Positions 1 through 9,400 of a stretch of 64,000 nucleotides of DNA are shown here, piece by piece. Origin of the DNA: Lachnospiraceae bacterium (GTDB lineage: Bacteria > Bacillota > Clostridia > Lachnospirales > Lachnospiraceae). The stretch spans positions 1-64,000 of the forward strand of contig JAFTXG010000015.1 in assembly GCA_017461725.1 (NCBI GenBank), given 5' to 3'. The position numbers and the translations under genes are program-made. Under the pieces are notes generated by a model. It was given only the letters and a program-made list of their open reading frames with translations, had not been told where the DNA came from and did not search any database. Numbering within the stretch: the stretch's first letter is position 1; each line of letters starts with the position of its first letter.

Positions 1-6
1 ACTGTC

Positions 7-72
7 CTCCTAATGTGTTAATTCGGCGTAACTGGCAGGTCACGCCTTCATTATACACATTAGGAGTTTTTT
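7..72 (+). terminator. Long intrinsic terminator-like hairpin
   Basis: A 12-bp perfect inverted repeat (7-18 CTCCTAATGTGT with 55-66) encloses a second 5-bp stem (GGCGT 25-29 with ACGCC 42-46) and is followed directly by six T at 67-72 on the plus strand. This has the form of a rho-independent terminator for a transcript entering from the left, or the end of a small RNA. The source gene lies outside the window. Confidence 0.6.
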
Positions 73-94
73 GTCTTAATACATCGCTAAAGCT

Positions 95-382
95 CTACGG
101 AACCACGCGACTATCGCGTGGTTTTCGATAGACAAAAAAGGAAGAGGACAAACTGTCCTCTTCCACCAAAAGCTCCATCGGGCTTACATGATATAACTTT
201 GCCAAGGCTAACAAATTATCTGCCTGGGGATAACACTTTCCGGTCTCCCATTTATACACGGCCTGAGTGGACTCAAACCCCATGTACTCCATGACCTGCT
301 TTACGGAAATGTTTCGGGCCTTGCGAATATCCCGCATCCGCTGTCCGCTGGCCGTGATATCGAAATGTGGACGTACTGCCAT
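95..382 (-). CDS. Xre-family HTH transcriptional regulator (95 aa)
   Basis: Small cytoplasmic DNA-binding protein. Residues about 13-70 form a Cro/CI-type helix-turn-helix (recognition region around SVKQVMEYMGFESTQAVYKW, then CYPQADNLLALAKLYHVS). The start at 382 is chosen because ATG follows GGAAGGAGG by a good spacing; a longer reading frame upstream lacks such a site. A possible -10 (TATACT, 443-448) lies upstream. The 3' end is odd: a perfect intrinsic terminator sits inside the reading frame (codons about 74-83), 37 bases before the stop codon, and a second hairpin (102-121) encodes the final residues. Transcripts ending at the terminator would have no stop codon. It lies at the edge of a defence-type patch. 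The targets are unknown. Confidence 0.8.
   Translation of the reverse strand: MAVRPHFDITASGQRMRDIRKARNISVKQVMEYMGFESTQAVYKWETGKCYPQADNLLALAKLYHVSPMELLVEEDSLSSSFFVYRKPRDSRVVP
134..164 (-). terminator. Intrinsic terminator inside the xre reading frame
   Basis: On the minus strand an 11-bp perfect stem (GGAAGAGGACA with TGTCCTCTTCC, 140-150 and 154-164) with a 3-base loop is followed by TTTTTTG (134-139). It has all the marks of a strong rho-independent terminator but lies within the coding sequence of the Xre protein, upstream of its TAG at 95-97. Confidence 0.75.
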
Positions 383-523
383 AAACACGCCTCCTTCCGC
401 CGCTGCAACCGCAGCGCAAACCAAAACTACGCATCGAGCTACAGTATAACACATTTTTCAGGAAATGGGAATGAACCTGTGGTTGAAAAATCTCTATTTT
501 CATCTGTCTCTCAGTACTTGTAT

Positions 524-2074
524 TCATTTCCCTATGGACAACATTAAATCTTCGAAGGCACTCATCAAATAATCGGCCGGTTCTTCCCCTCTCTCTTTTT
601 TCAAAATCATATTAATCAAATCCTCGTCTGTAATATCCAAAATCAATTTTCCATTTTCTTTCAGACATCCTTCTGCCGCCTTTGTTGCATTACTTGAAAA
701 GCCGTTTCTGGAAATGATGATTGAAACATTACGTAATGTTGTATTAAATAAATACTTTTCAGTGGAGTATATCATGTCTTGTGATAATTTTTCTCTACTA
801 TTTTTAAATTCAAACACAATAAAATGTGAATTGTAATAATGCCGAATCAATCCCCAAAAACTTCCAGTTTCTTTTAATGCACAAACCATATCCATTCGAA
901 ACATACCATCTTTAGTTTGAGATTGTATCTTAATTTTGTTGAATTGATCCATAAATAAATATTTGATTATATCACTGCAAATCTCTTCATAATCACCCGA
1001 ACACTCTTTTCCCGTTTCACATTGCTTAAGTCTGGAAATCAGTTCTAGCGCTTTCGCCTTTGTAGGAAGTTTCTGCATGTGCAATGAGTCTTCATCTTTC
1101 TGCGGATACCATCCATATGGCTCTTTTCCAGCAATATTATTGATAGAGAATTGTGTTAACGTCCCCAGCTCAGCACGAAGCATTGAATTATTTCGCGTCA
1201 AATAAATCAAATTAGAAATATCCCAAATAACCACATTGTATTCATCATAGATTTGCTTTACTTCTTCATCATCTAATTCTGTAAACGCTATAATAATCCT
1301 AGATTTCTTTGTGTTTTGTCTGTTTTTCTCTGTTACTCTATCAATTATTTTCTTCAAATAAGCGATTGAAACCTTTTGTTCCCGATAGCTTTTACATTCA
1401 ACAAGTATCTGTTGTCCGCCGATATCTACGAAATAATCCATATTTCTCGATATTACATCAGATCTAGTTCCGGTATTTTTTACAGGCAAAACATCATAAT
1501 ATTGTAACAAACGTCGCGCAAACCCTTCCGTCGCTTTATCGTACATGTCCGAAGCTTCTGGCGAGGTAATTACTCCATCATAAACTGCATGCCCTTTCGT
1601 ATAACAATATGAAAATGGTATGCCCTCGAAAAGACCATGTTTAATCGATACCGCTTGACTGGTTATTCCTATAAATGCCACATTTTCATTGAATTTTGAA
1701 AGCGGAATGTTTGTTGCACCAGAAATATCTATACATACGACATAGTCAACACTAAAACAATTCTCCTTTTCGGTGTCTTGCAGTTGACCATATGACAACA
1801 CGTTCATAATGGACTTTTCGAGAGTTTCTGCTCCAAACTGTTCTTCAATTCTATTCAGTAATTGTTTTTCTAAATGGCTATGTTTTACCAAAAATAAAAA
1901 TCTGCTATCTTTATTTTTTTGTATCAAAACCTCACACACCGCAAAAACTACCGAAAAGGTCCCCGCTCCCACGGGCATAGAAACTAGAATCTTTTTGCTG
2001 TTTTTATCAATCAACTCATGTTCAATATACTTAACTAATTCAAATTGGAATGGTTTCAAATATCTCTCATTCAT
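524..2074 (-). CDS. Putative restriction/defence protein: helicase-like N-terminus plus two PD-(D/E)XK-like cores
   Basis: A 516-residue protein I cannot assign to a named family. In the numbering of a 521-residue version that begins at the GTG at 2089, residues 35-60 read like helicase motif I, but the P-loop is degenerate (MPVGAGTF instead of GxGKT) and VVCIDIS stands where a DEAD box would be. Residues 214-235 look like an Mrr-type nuclease core (D218, then ECK 231-233). Residues 398-431 repeat the pattern (D400, then EFK 427-429). The start at 2074 (ATG after GGGGAAGAG) is preferred to the in-frame GTG at 2089. It lies between an Xre gene and a HigBA pair in AT-rich DNA, which points to a horizontally acquired defence function. 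Nuclease activity is inferred from motifs only. Confidence 0.6.
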   Translation of the reverse strand: MNERYLKPFQFELVKYIEHELIDKNSKKILVSMPVGAGTFSVVFAVCEVLIQKNKDSRFLFLVKHSHLEKQLLNRIEEQFGAETLEKSIMNVLSYGQLQDTEKENCFSVDYVVCIDISGATNIPLSKFNENVAFIGITSQAVSIKHGLFEGIPFSYCYTKGHAVYDGVITSPEASDMYDKATEGFARRLLQYYDVLPVKNTGTRSDVISRNMDYFVDIGGQQILVECKSYREQKVSIAYLKKIIDRVTEKNRQNTKKSRIIIAFTELDDEEVKQIYDEYNVVIWDISNLIYLTRNNSMLRAELGTLTQFSINNIAGKEPYGWYPQKDEDSLHMQKLPTKAKALELISRLKQCETGKECSGDYEEICSDIIKYLFMDQFNKIKIQSQTKDGMFRMDMVCALKETGSFWGLIRHYYNSHFIVFEFKNSREKLSQDMIYSTEKYLFNTTLRNVSIIISRNGFSSNATKAAEGCLKENGKLILDITDEDLINMILKKERGEEPADYLMSAFEDLMLSIGK

Positions 2075-2115
2075 CGAACTCTTCCCCACTCATATCTTTA
2101 GTCTATATCGTACTC

Positions 2116-3165
2116 TCACAAAATCTGGTATTTCGTCTTTAAATCATTATACCATGAATACTCGATAAAATTATCTTTCTGCAATCTTCCAACTACTATA
2201 CCAGGATCCACATTTACACTTCTAGCAAAGTCAAGAATTGATTCGCGATTAAAATTACATTGTGAAGTGTAATACTGAAACTTATCAAAAGGAATCAAGG
2301 TATCTCTTGCAAAGATATTTGCTGTTACTTCATCCTCCTCAGACGTTCCATCAGCCTGCGCAATATGTCCATAGAGAATATGTGCAATCTCATGAAACAA
2401 ACTAAACCAAAACTTATCCGCATCTTTTCCACGAACAGTCAAACCTACAACGATTTTATTTTTGTCATAAAATGTGGCACCATGCAAAAATGAACCTCCG
2501 ATATGCGGGAGGAACACCAATGCCACACCGCAATTTGCCAGCAAAGATACTAACCTGGGGCAAAATTCCTCTGGATCCAGCCGTGTCATCGACCGAATCT
2601 CCGACAAAGATGAAGACAACTTCTTCAGATTGATTGCACTAGTCTCAATGTTCCTTGCATCTAATTTTGCCTTCTGTGCCCATGCAATCAATGCATAGTC
2701 CGCTTTTTCAGTTTCAGAAACTCTGCGACATGCTATGGATGGATGCAAGGAATTCTGAACAAGGGTAAGTTTAACTACTTCAAAGAACTTGCGCAAATTG
2801 ATTACTTTCTCATTCACGTTTGTCGTTTTCGCAATCCAGTTCTGACTGGCCATTTCCTTATAGGGAAACTTTTTCATCAGTTCAATATCCGCATCCATTT
2901 CATTCTCAGCATTTGCCTTTACAAGCTTTTCACGATAAATCGATTCCAACTTACACCAGAACTGAGCTGGAATGCCCAAAACCATTTCTAATCGCACTGC
3001 AACATCTGACGTAAGCTGCACTTCACCATTTACGAGTTTGCTGATATGCTTCTCAGACAAATCCATCCGTTCAGCAAACTCTTTCTGGCTCATCCCTCTA
3101 TCCACCAACTGCTCCTTAATGGTCGCTCCGGGTGGCGTTGCAATCGTACTATGACTTCTAATCAT
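2116..3165 (-). CDS. higA: HigA-type antitoxin fused to ImmA/IrrE-type metallopeptidase domain
   Basis: A 349-residue protein. Residues about 12-75 are a HigA-type helix-turn-helix, starting with the TPPGATIKEQL lead-in typical of the VapI/HigA group and followed by SQKEFAERMDLSEKHISKLV. The C-terminal half is an ImmA/IrrE-like zinc peptidase domain with HEIAH at about 258-262 and downstream acidic residues. The start at 3165 has GGAGG upstream. It follows the higB-like gene by about 80 bases and is probably co-transcribed from the operator-flanked promoter at 3.6 kb. Such fusions are known as long HigA-type antitoxins; the peptidase may act on the repressor itself or on a partner (inference). 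Confidence 0.8.
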   Translation of the reverse strand: MIRSHSTIATPPGATIKEQLVDRGMSQKEFAERMDLSEKHISKLVNGEVQLTSDVAVRLEMVLGIPAQFWCKLESIYREKLVKANAENEMDADIELMKKFPYKEMASQNWIAKTTNVNEKVINLRKFFEVVKLTLVQNSLHPSIACRRVSETEKADYALIAWAQKAKLDARNIETSAINLKKLSSSLSEIRSMTRLDPEEFCPRLVSLLANCGVALVFLPHIGGSFLHGATFYDKNKIVVGLTVRGKDADKFWFSLFHEIAHILYGHIAQADGTSEEDEVTANIFARDTLIPFDKFQYYTSQCNFNRESILDFARSVNVDPGIVVGRLQKDNFIEYSWYNDLKTKYQIL

Positions 3166-3247
3166 GGTATTACCTCCAAATATCATCTCAAAAAGAAATA
3201 TTCTAAATTATATTATCGTTAACATTCTATTACTAGCACAAATAAAC

Positions 3248-3544
3248 TCAATGGTAATCCACAATCTCGATAATCTTCACTATCTGAATCTCATCCCCCT
3301 TTTTCTCAAAAACAAGCCGATACGGATGAATCAAATCCACCGCATATTGTTGCTTTCGATCACCTGTTAGCAAATGACATCGACCGATTCGAAACTGTAT
3401 CATCATCTCGACTGATTCTGCTGCTTCAATTTCCCCAATTCGCTGATGTATCTTTTCTGCCATCTTAATCCCATGTTTCTTTGTTGCTTCATGAGCATTT
3501 GTACACACCTTTTCAATGCTCTTGGTTTTATACTCAATTACCAC
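3248..3544 (-). CDS. higB: HigB-like toxin of the RelE/ParE superfamily
   Basis: A 98-residue basic protein with the layout of HigB/plasmid-maintenance killer proteins: the N-terminal IEYKTKSIEKVC, a helical middle, then the strand-rich IGRCHLLTGDRKQQYAVDL and HPYRLVFEK core. Family members are ribosome-dependent mRNA interferases. It precedes the HigA-type gene in the toxin-first order typical of HigBA. The start is a GTG at 3544 after AAAGGGGTGG, a weak ribosome site. Expression is probably autorepressed through the two operator-like sites at 3570-3580 and 3626-3636 around its promoter. Confidence 0.8.
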   Translation of the reverse strand: MVIEYKTKSIEKVCTNAHEATKKHGIKMAEKIHQRIGEIEAAESVEMMIQFRIGRCHLLTGDRKQQYAVDLIHPYRLVFEKKGDEIQIVKIIEIVDYH

Positions 3545-3569
3545 ACCCCACCCCTTTTCAGCATTATTA

Positions 3570-3636
3570 ACCCGTTAGGTAAATTAATATTATATCAACC
3601 TTTTCATTTTGTCAATCAATTATTGACCTGTCAGGT
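3570..3636 (-). promoter_or_regulatory. higBA promoter flanked by two operator-like palindromes
   Basis: On the minus strand TTGACA (3610-3615) is followed by TATAAT/TAATAT near 3587-3594. Two related sites flank it: ACCTGTCAGGT (3626-3636, a perfect palindrome) upstream of -35 and ACCCGTTAGGT (3570-3580) near the start of transcription. Both are followed by AAATTA. The arrangement suits autorepression by the HigA-type protein. Confidence 0.7.
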
Positions 3637-3764
3637 AAATTAGCATCTCTTTTTGCATTAAGCAAATTCTCTAGCACAAGAAAGACCGTTCCTTTCCGGC
3701 GCAGTCCTTCTACCACTAATAACATCATACTCTGAAACAAAAATCGCCTTATTGAAGTTAAAAT

Positions 3765-4118
3765 TCACCTCATTAGCTTTTCTTCCCACTCTTTCTCCCT
3801 GAACCCGGTCAGCACAAAGTCCTCCCCCACGACCAGTGGCCGCTTCACCAGCATGCCATTCGTCGCCAGCAGCTTCAGCTGCTCGTCCTCGCTCATCTCC
3901 GGCAGCTTGTCCTTCAGCGCCAGCTCCTTGTACAGTAATCCGCTGGTGTTGAAAAACTTTTTCAGCGGAAGTCCACTTTTCTCGTACCACGCTTTCAGTT
4001 CCTCGTAGGTAGGATTTTGATCCACGATGGGACGCTCCTCAAACTCTACCTTGTGATCTTCCAGCCACTTCAGGGCTTTCAGGCAGGTGCTGCATTTTCT
4101 GTATACTAAAACTAACAT
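3765..4118 (-). CDS. ArsC/Spx family thioredoxin-fold protein
   Basis: A 117-residue cytoplasmic protein of the ArsC family that includes Spx, MgsR and YffB-like members. It begins with a short strand and CSTC (residues 9-12), a CxxC redox motif following RK, as in Spx-like proteins. The later region LLATNGMLVKRPLVV matches the family's conserved RPxxx segment. Length agrees with the family. Arsenate reductase activity is not proven, and a redox-regulatory role is equally possible. It stands alone, with a hairpin (TCAGGAA...TTCCTGA, about 4176-4198) just upstream. ATG at 4118 is preceded by GGAGG. Confidence 0.85.
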   Translation of the reverse strand: MLVLVYRKCSTCLKALKWLEDHKVEFEERPIVDQNPTYEELKAWYEKSGLPLKKFFNTSGLLYKELALKDKLPEMSEDEQLKLLATNGMLVKRPLVVGEDFVLTGFREKEWEEKLMR

Positions 4119-4237
4119 AGAAACCTCCGATTTGACTTTTTCTTGACTTTTCCCTTTTCCGTTATATTCTCATATCAGGAAATGGGTTTTGTTCCTGAGT
4201 AAGGTCTCGTGGCTGGAAAAGGGTGCTCGTTTCTTTT

Positions 4238-5437
4238 TTATTTTAAAATTTTCCGCAACTCCTCCGCCACAAACTCTGCAAAGGCCTCATATCCCGCCTC
4301 GTTCATATGCAGTCCGTCGTGGCTCTGATATTTGTCCTCATTCTCCGGCTGAATCGGGCTGTCCGCGTAGGCATCGATAAGAGGCAGGCCCTCTGCCGCG
4401 GCAAACGCTCGCACAAATTCCACCGCACTCTTCACATTTTGGTCGTATCCGTAATTTGGCCGTGTCACATCCTCCGTGGCATGGGGTGGTGTAACCAAAA
4501 CCAGCGTCGCCTCCGCTTTTAAATCCTCGCGCACCTCATTGACCAACTGCTCGTAAGCACTGCCCAGCTCACCCTCCAGTCCCAGATTAGTTCCCAGCAT
4601 GAGGATCACCACATCCGCGTCGGTCACATCCACATTTCCGGCCCTGTATTCCTCGAGATAAATGGATGAGGTGATACCACAGTAGCCGTAATTGACGGTG
4701 GTCGCTCCGGTCAGCTGCGCCAGATAATAAGGATAATTGCGGTAGAATACGTTGGCCACGCCCACCTTCAGGCCGTAATCTCCCTCGGTGAGACTGTCGC
4801 CCAGGCAGGCAATCTTCAGACCGCTGAACGGACGAGATGCCAGATAAGCCTCGTAGTCAGCCTTGGACCGATATCCCGTGACTGACGCATCTTTCATGGG
4901 GTCGCGGTCACCATTGTAAGTGATGAAGCGGGCGTACACTGCCCCCTCGGGAACGATCACGCTGCCCTGTGTGGTGGCGATGGTGAATTCCTCCCGGCCC
5001 TGACCCACTGCCGTTCCTTTAATAAACTGCTTATCCTTGTCAAAAAAGGACACCCCACAGACGTCTTTGCGGGCCGCCAGCACATAGGACAGGGCATAAT
5101 AACCGCTGACATCCACATAGTCGGTGGATGCCCAGCCGTCAGAGGTGATGACCCGGTCTGCATTGTTTACACTGTTTTCGACGGTATAAAGTTCCTGATG
5201 TTCGAAACTGAGTTTCAACACATCCGCTGTAGGTGCCGCAGCACTCATACCTTCTGCAAGATCTTCTGTATAATCTTCGGTGTACTCCTCTGTATGATCT
5301 TCAGTATGGTTTTCTGTATGATTTGCCGTCAATGTCTCCTCCCCACCATCATTCATCAAACAGCCGCTCAGTGTCAGTCCGCTGATCACAACCGACAGCA
5401 GAACGCTGACACCGTGTTTTAAATACCTTTTTCTCAT
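4238..5437 (-). CDS. SGNH/GDSL-family hydrolase lipoprotein
   Basis: A 399-residue exported lipoprotein. Residues 1-26 are a lipoprotein signal with lipobox LSGC (C26). A Thr/Glu/His-rich linker of short repeats (NHTE, DHTE, DYTE; about 39-62) follows. Residues about 75-190 look like a beta-rich accessory domain. The SGNH domain starts near 208 with GDSL (213-216, S215), has GTN in block III (MLGTNLG) and ends with D374-x-x-H377 in DGLHMN. Members are esterases or lipases acting on acetylated sugars and similar esters; the substrate here is unknown. It has its own ribosome site and does not overlap its neighbours. Confidence 0.88.
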   Translation of the reverse strand: MRKRYLKHGVSVLLSVVISGLTLSGCLMNDGGEETLTANHTENHTEDHTEEYTEDYTEDLAEGMSAAAPTADVLKLSFEHQELYTVENSVNNADRVITSDGWASTDYVDVSGYYALSYVLAARKDVCGVSFFDKDKQFIKGTAVGQGREEFTIATTQGSVIVPEGAVYARFITYNGDRDPMKDASVTGYRSKADYEAYLASRPFSGLKIACLGDSLTEGDYGLKVGVANVFYRNYPYYLAQLTGATTVNYGYCGITSSIYLEEYRAGNVDVTDADVVILMLGTNLGLEGELGSAYEQLVNEVREDLKAEATLVLVTPPHATEDVTRPNYGYDQNVKSAVEFVRAFAAAEGLPLIDAYADSPIQPENEDKYQSHDGLHMNEAGYEAFAEFVAEELRKILK

Positions 5438-5530
5438 TCAACACTCCTTCGCTTCAACTTTTCACATTCTCCCCTGTATCGACTTTCTTTTTATTCCAGC
5501 GTTTTCTCCCCTGTCATCGCCTGCGCGCTA

Positions 5531-6304
5531 TCATTCCAGTGGTTTTGCACCTTCGTCAAACAGCTTCGGATCTCTCCGAAGATACTCCGCCGTGATATCC
5601 CCCATCTTTACCGCGCTGCCGATAATACATTTGGCATCTCCGAACTGACCGTATCCAATCGCGCCCTCCTTCGCGAACACCGGCTCCATGATGTCATACT
5701 GCTGGGACACATCGAAGGACGGCTCTCCCGTGTGATGCCGATACTGGGGCACAATATAGCTCTGCCCGTCGGGGGCCATGACGGTAAAATCCTGCGAGAA
5801 GGGTGCAATCCGGTTGGGGACATTCTCCCACTCCTCCACCGAATGAAGGAAGGTGTTCCGCTTCAGGGAACAGCCCAGAAACAGAATCGTCGCATTCCGG
5901 TCGTAGAGTCTGCCCCAGCAGCCATGTCTGGGACAGGGCGTTCTGGTCAGTTCCTCCCCCGCAACATAATCCGCCGCGTCCTTTCCCATGGCCGCCACCG
6001 AGTGGGTGGGGTGATAGGAGCGCACCACGCCCTCCCTCTCCCTGAACAGATTGGTCAGAAGACCCACGCAGGACGGCTCATTTTTCACATCGAAGACGGT
6101 GTAGGTCGGGCTCATCTGCCGCCAGGTATGGGTCGGGAAGATCAGCAGACCATCCTTCATATAGACGCACAGAACGTCCAGCACCGTGTCCGCGCCGCCC
6201 TCCACCTGACCGATGGCCTTCATGGAGGAGTGGACCAGAAGGGTACCCTTCGGATCGATATTCATGGCCTCAAGCTGCTCTCGCAGCGAGTCTCTGGTAT
6301 GCAT
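5531..6304 (-). CDS. AAC(3)-family N-acetyltransferase
   Basis: A 257-residue protein of the aminoglycoside 3-N-acetyltransferase (AAC(3)/YokD) family: N-terminal GTLLVHSSMKAIG, then IFPTHTW, and a conserved HPTHSVAAMG segment. The last contains the motif around the family's catalytic region. Known members use acetyl-CoA to modify aminoglycosides, but many chromosomal copies in Firmicutes have unknown substrates, so resistance is not assured. It lies downstream of the type III restriction operon but 131 bases away. ATG at 6304 is preceded by AGGAGAGTGA. Confidence 0.85.
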   Translation of the reverse strand: MHTRDSLREQLEAMNIDPKGTLLVHSSMKAIGQVEGGADTVLDVLCVYMKDGLLIFPTHTWRQMSPTYTVFDVKNEPSCVGLLTNLFREREGVVRSYHPTHSVAAMGKDAADYVAGEELTRTPCPRHGCWGRLYDRNATILFLGCSLKRNTFLHSVEEWENVPNRIAPFSQDFTVMAPDGQSYIVPQYRHHTGEPSFDVSQQYDIMEPVFAKEGAIGYGQFGDAKCIIGSAVKMGDITAEYLRRDPKLFDEGAKPLE

Positions 6305-6435
6305 TTTCAGTCACTCTCCTTCTACCATTTCCGTTTCACTTCCTGGTACCATATATTCGAAACCACATCCACGCAGGCATGATGCGTTCCTGTCTACATA
6401 ACTTATTTTCTGCCGAAACTCCGCTCCCCGCTCGA

Positions 6436-9400
6436 TCATCCGCCATTTTTATTATTCATAACCTTCTGCACAAGAGCTTCATAGCTGTCCACAACGTCAT
6501 ACACCATATTTCCGTTGCTGATCGCCTTAAAATGCTCCCTTGCACAGTGGATCTTGGCCTCCTCGATCCGGCGCAGCTGCATTGAGCTCATCGAGCCCTT
6601 TGTCTCCGCAATGAATACGACCGGCTCTGCGTTTCTCCCGCGGAGGACGATCGCCCAGTCAGGGCAATATCGCCCTACCGGGGTGGAGATATAGAATCCC
6701 TCCGGCAATTTTACATATAATATGACTTCATCCGCAGTATCCAGCTTCAGCGCAAAATCCTTTTCATTCGTTGAATCATACACAACATGGTCATACAGAT
6801 GCTTTTTGACCTTCACCGCATTGATGCCAAATCTGCCCTTGATCGTCCGTGCCGTAAAAATATCAAGACCAAACGTTTCGTCCAACGGCTTATACGTGAT
6901 ATGCTCCACGATTGCCAGCGCCTTCTGCTCATTGATCAGCGCTGCCGTCCGGATGATAAACTCTTCCGGATTATCCTTAAACTGCTCAAACACCGGTTTC
7001 TCTATGCCGGTAAGGATCTGAACGACCGCCTTTCTGGTCAGACCGGTCTCATCAACCAGTTTTCCGAGCAGATCGTAGCTTACCCCTCGGTTCACTGCGA
7101 TCCGGTTCTGCCGATCATAAGTTGATGATCTGTCCATCTCCATAGAGGCCCCTGACAGAAGCTCCTCTCTGGATTTGATATCCTTCATCTGCCCGGACTC
7201 CACCTTAAAGTAGATTTTTGACACATGGAGCTTGCGGTTCAGAGACGCAATACAGTCTGAAATCAGTTTTTCCGTATCAAAATCCACTGCATACACGGAT
7301 TTTGTATTGATCCCGGACCAAAGTGCCTTGAATTCCTCACTGTTCAGTTTTTCGTGATCGATCTGCAGTTCAACGTTATTGCTGCGCGCATTCTCGGGCA
7401 GCATTGCTTTCACATCATAAATGGAATCAATGATGCGGATAACCGATTCCGCGAAATCTGCCACTTCATCGATCAGTTTGATCTCGCCGTTTGCCTTGGC
7501 TTCGTAATACCGATCGGTAAGCGAGCCGCTCTTATCGATGTATCCCTCCACGCGAAGGCCAAAACAGATTTCTGTGGCCACATCGCCTGTAATCACTTCC
7601 CGGTTGCCCTGTGCATCAGCAATCACTTTATTCACAAACAGCTCCGGCTTCACCGCCTTCGGGCGATTGGCAACCGCCTCCGCAAGTTCGCTCTGCAGCC
7701 CTTTCGCGAAGCTGTCATAGCTCTCGCTGGCGATCACCGTCAGTACATTGATATGGTGTACGTCACTTCCCAGTACATTGGCATCCATGCGCTCGCCGCT
7801 CTGGTTGACACAAAGGCGCAGACCGCGCCCTACCTCCTGGCGCTTGCGCACATCGCTGCTGCTCTGCTTCAGTGTACAGATCTGGAATACATTCGGATTA
7901 TCCCAGCCCTCTCTCAGCGCAGAGTGGGAGAAAATAAAGCGAACCGGAGATCTCTTTGGATCGCGATCCAGCAAAAGCTCCTTATTTTTCATAATCAGGT
8001 CATAGGCATCGATATCATTGGATGTATTGCTCTTCCTGTCATCCCCTGCGACGCGATTTACCATATGTCCCTTCTTGTCAATCGAGAAGTATCCGGCATG
8101 GGTGTCGGCCGCTGATATGGCGCGCAGATATTCCAGATAATCCGCATCCGCGCTCTCACCGGACATATGCTCAAGGATATCCCGGTACTCTTCCTCGAAC
8201 ATCCGCGCAAAGATACCGTTCTGCGGCTGTCCTGCCGCGTCATACTCTTTATAGTGGGCGACCTCGTCAATAAAAAACAGGGACAGGACCTTGACCCCTT
8301 TGTAAAACAGCTGACGCTCACGCTCAAGATGGGAAAGGATCGTCTCCCGGATCTGGATTCTGCGGATCTGTTCTTCGCTCACCTTGCCGATCACATCTCC
8401 GGCATAAATTTTGATTCCGTTGACAAACTCCACCGAATCGTCACGCCCGTCGATGGACTTTACGACAAATCCATGCTCATATTCGGAAAGGTTCCCGGAA
8501 TGCTCATAGAGATCATATCCGATACCGACCTTCCGCGATCTCCTTTTTATCCCGCCTGCACCTTTTACCTCGAACTCAATGACCGCGGTGGGTGCCTGCT
8601 CGGACAGATTAATTCTCTCCAGATATACATAGCTGTCTGTAGCCGTTGTCCCCGTCTCCGTGATACCCTTAACTGCGATCTTCTTTACCAGACGCTTGTT
8701 ATACGCATCCATCGCATCCAGGCGATAGACCATATTGTAGATGCTGTCTGCCTTGTGGGTGGCAGAATAGCGGAGCGTCATCAACGGATTGAACTGCTTC
8801 AGATTCTCCTTCGTCTGTTTTCCCTCCACCGACTGGGGCTCATCGATGATCACAATCGGATTTGTCCCGGCGATAATGTCAATCGGCCTGCGGCTCCGGA
8901 ACTCGTCCAGTTTCATATAGATCCTTCTGGCATCCTTGCCTCTTGCATTGAAGGCCTGGGAATTGATGATCATCACACTGATGGAACTGTCTGAGGCAAA
9001 CCGGTCTATTTCATGGAGTTTGGCGGAATCGTAGATAAAGTACCTGATTTTCCTTCCATATTCCTCGGCAAAATGATCCTGCGTCATCTGAAACGACTTG
9101 TAGACACCCTCACGGATGGCAACGCTCGGAACCACGACAATAAATTTGCTCCATCCATACTGCTTGTTCAGCTCAAACATGGTCTTGATGTAGGTATATG
9201 TTTTTCCCACACCGGTCTCCATTTCGATCGTAAGATTGTACCTGCCCTCCAGCTGAGGAGATGGTTCAATTTGATTATTCCTCTGTATTTTATTCAGATG
9301 CTCGAGTATCGCCCGGTCGGAAAGCTCCGGGACGATCTCAGCGTTTGACCAGCCGATATAGTCCTGTTCCTCCGTCAATGACCGCTGAAAATATCCCTCT

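Noticed and set aside
5531-6304. Claim of proven aminoglycoside resistance
   Set aside because: The AAC(3) fold is clear, but chromosomal family members often have other substrates, and no resistance context such as integron or transposon is present.
7354-8994. Long plus-strand open frames (253 and 275 codons) opposite the res gene
   Set aside because: They are antisense to conserved helicase coding sequence, lack ribosome sites and show no recognisable domains.
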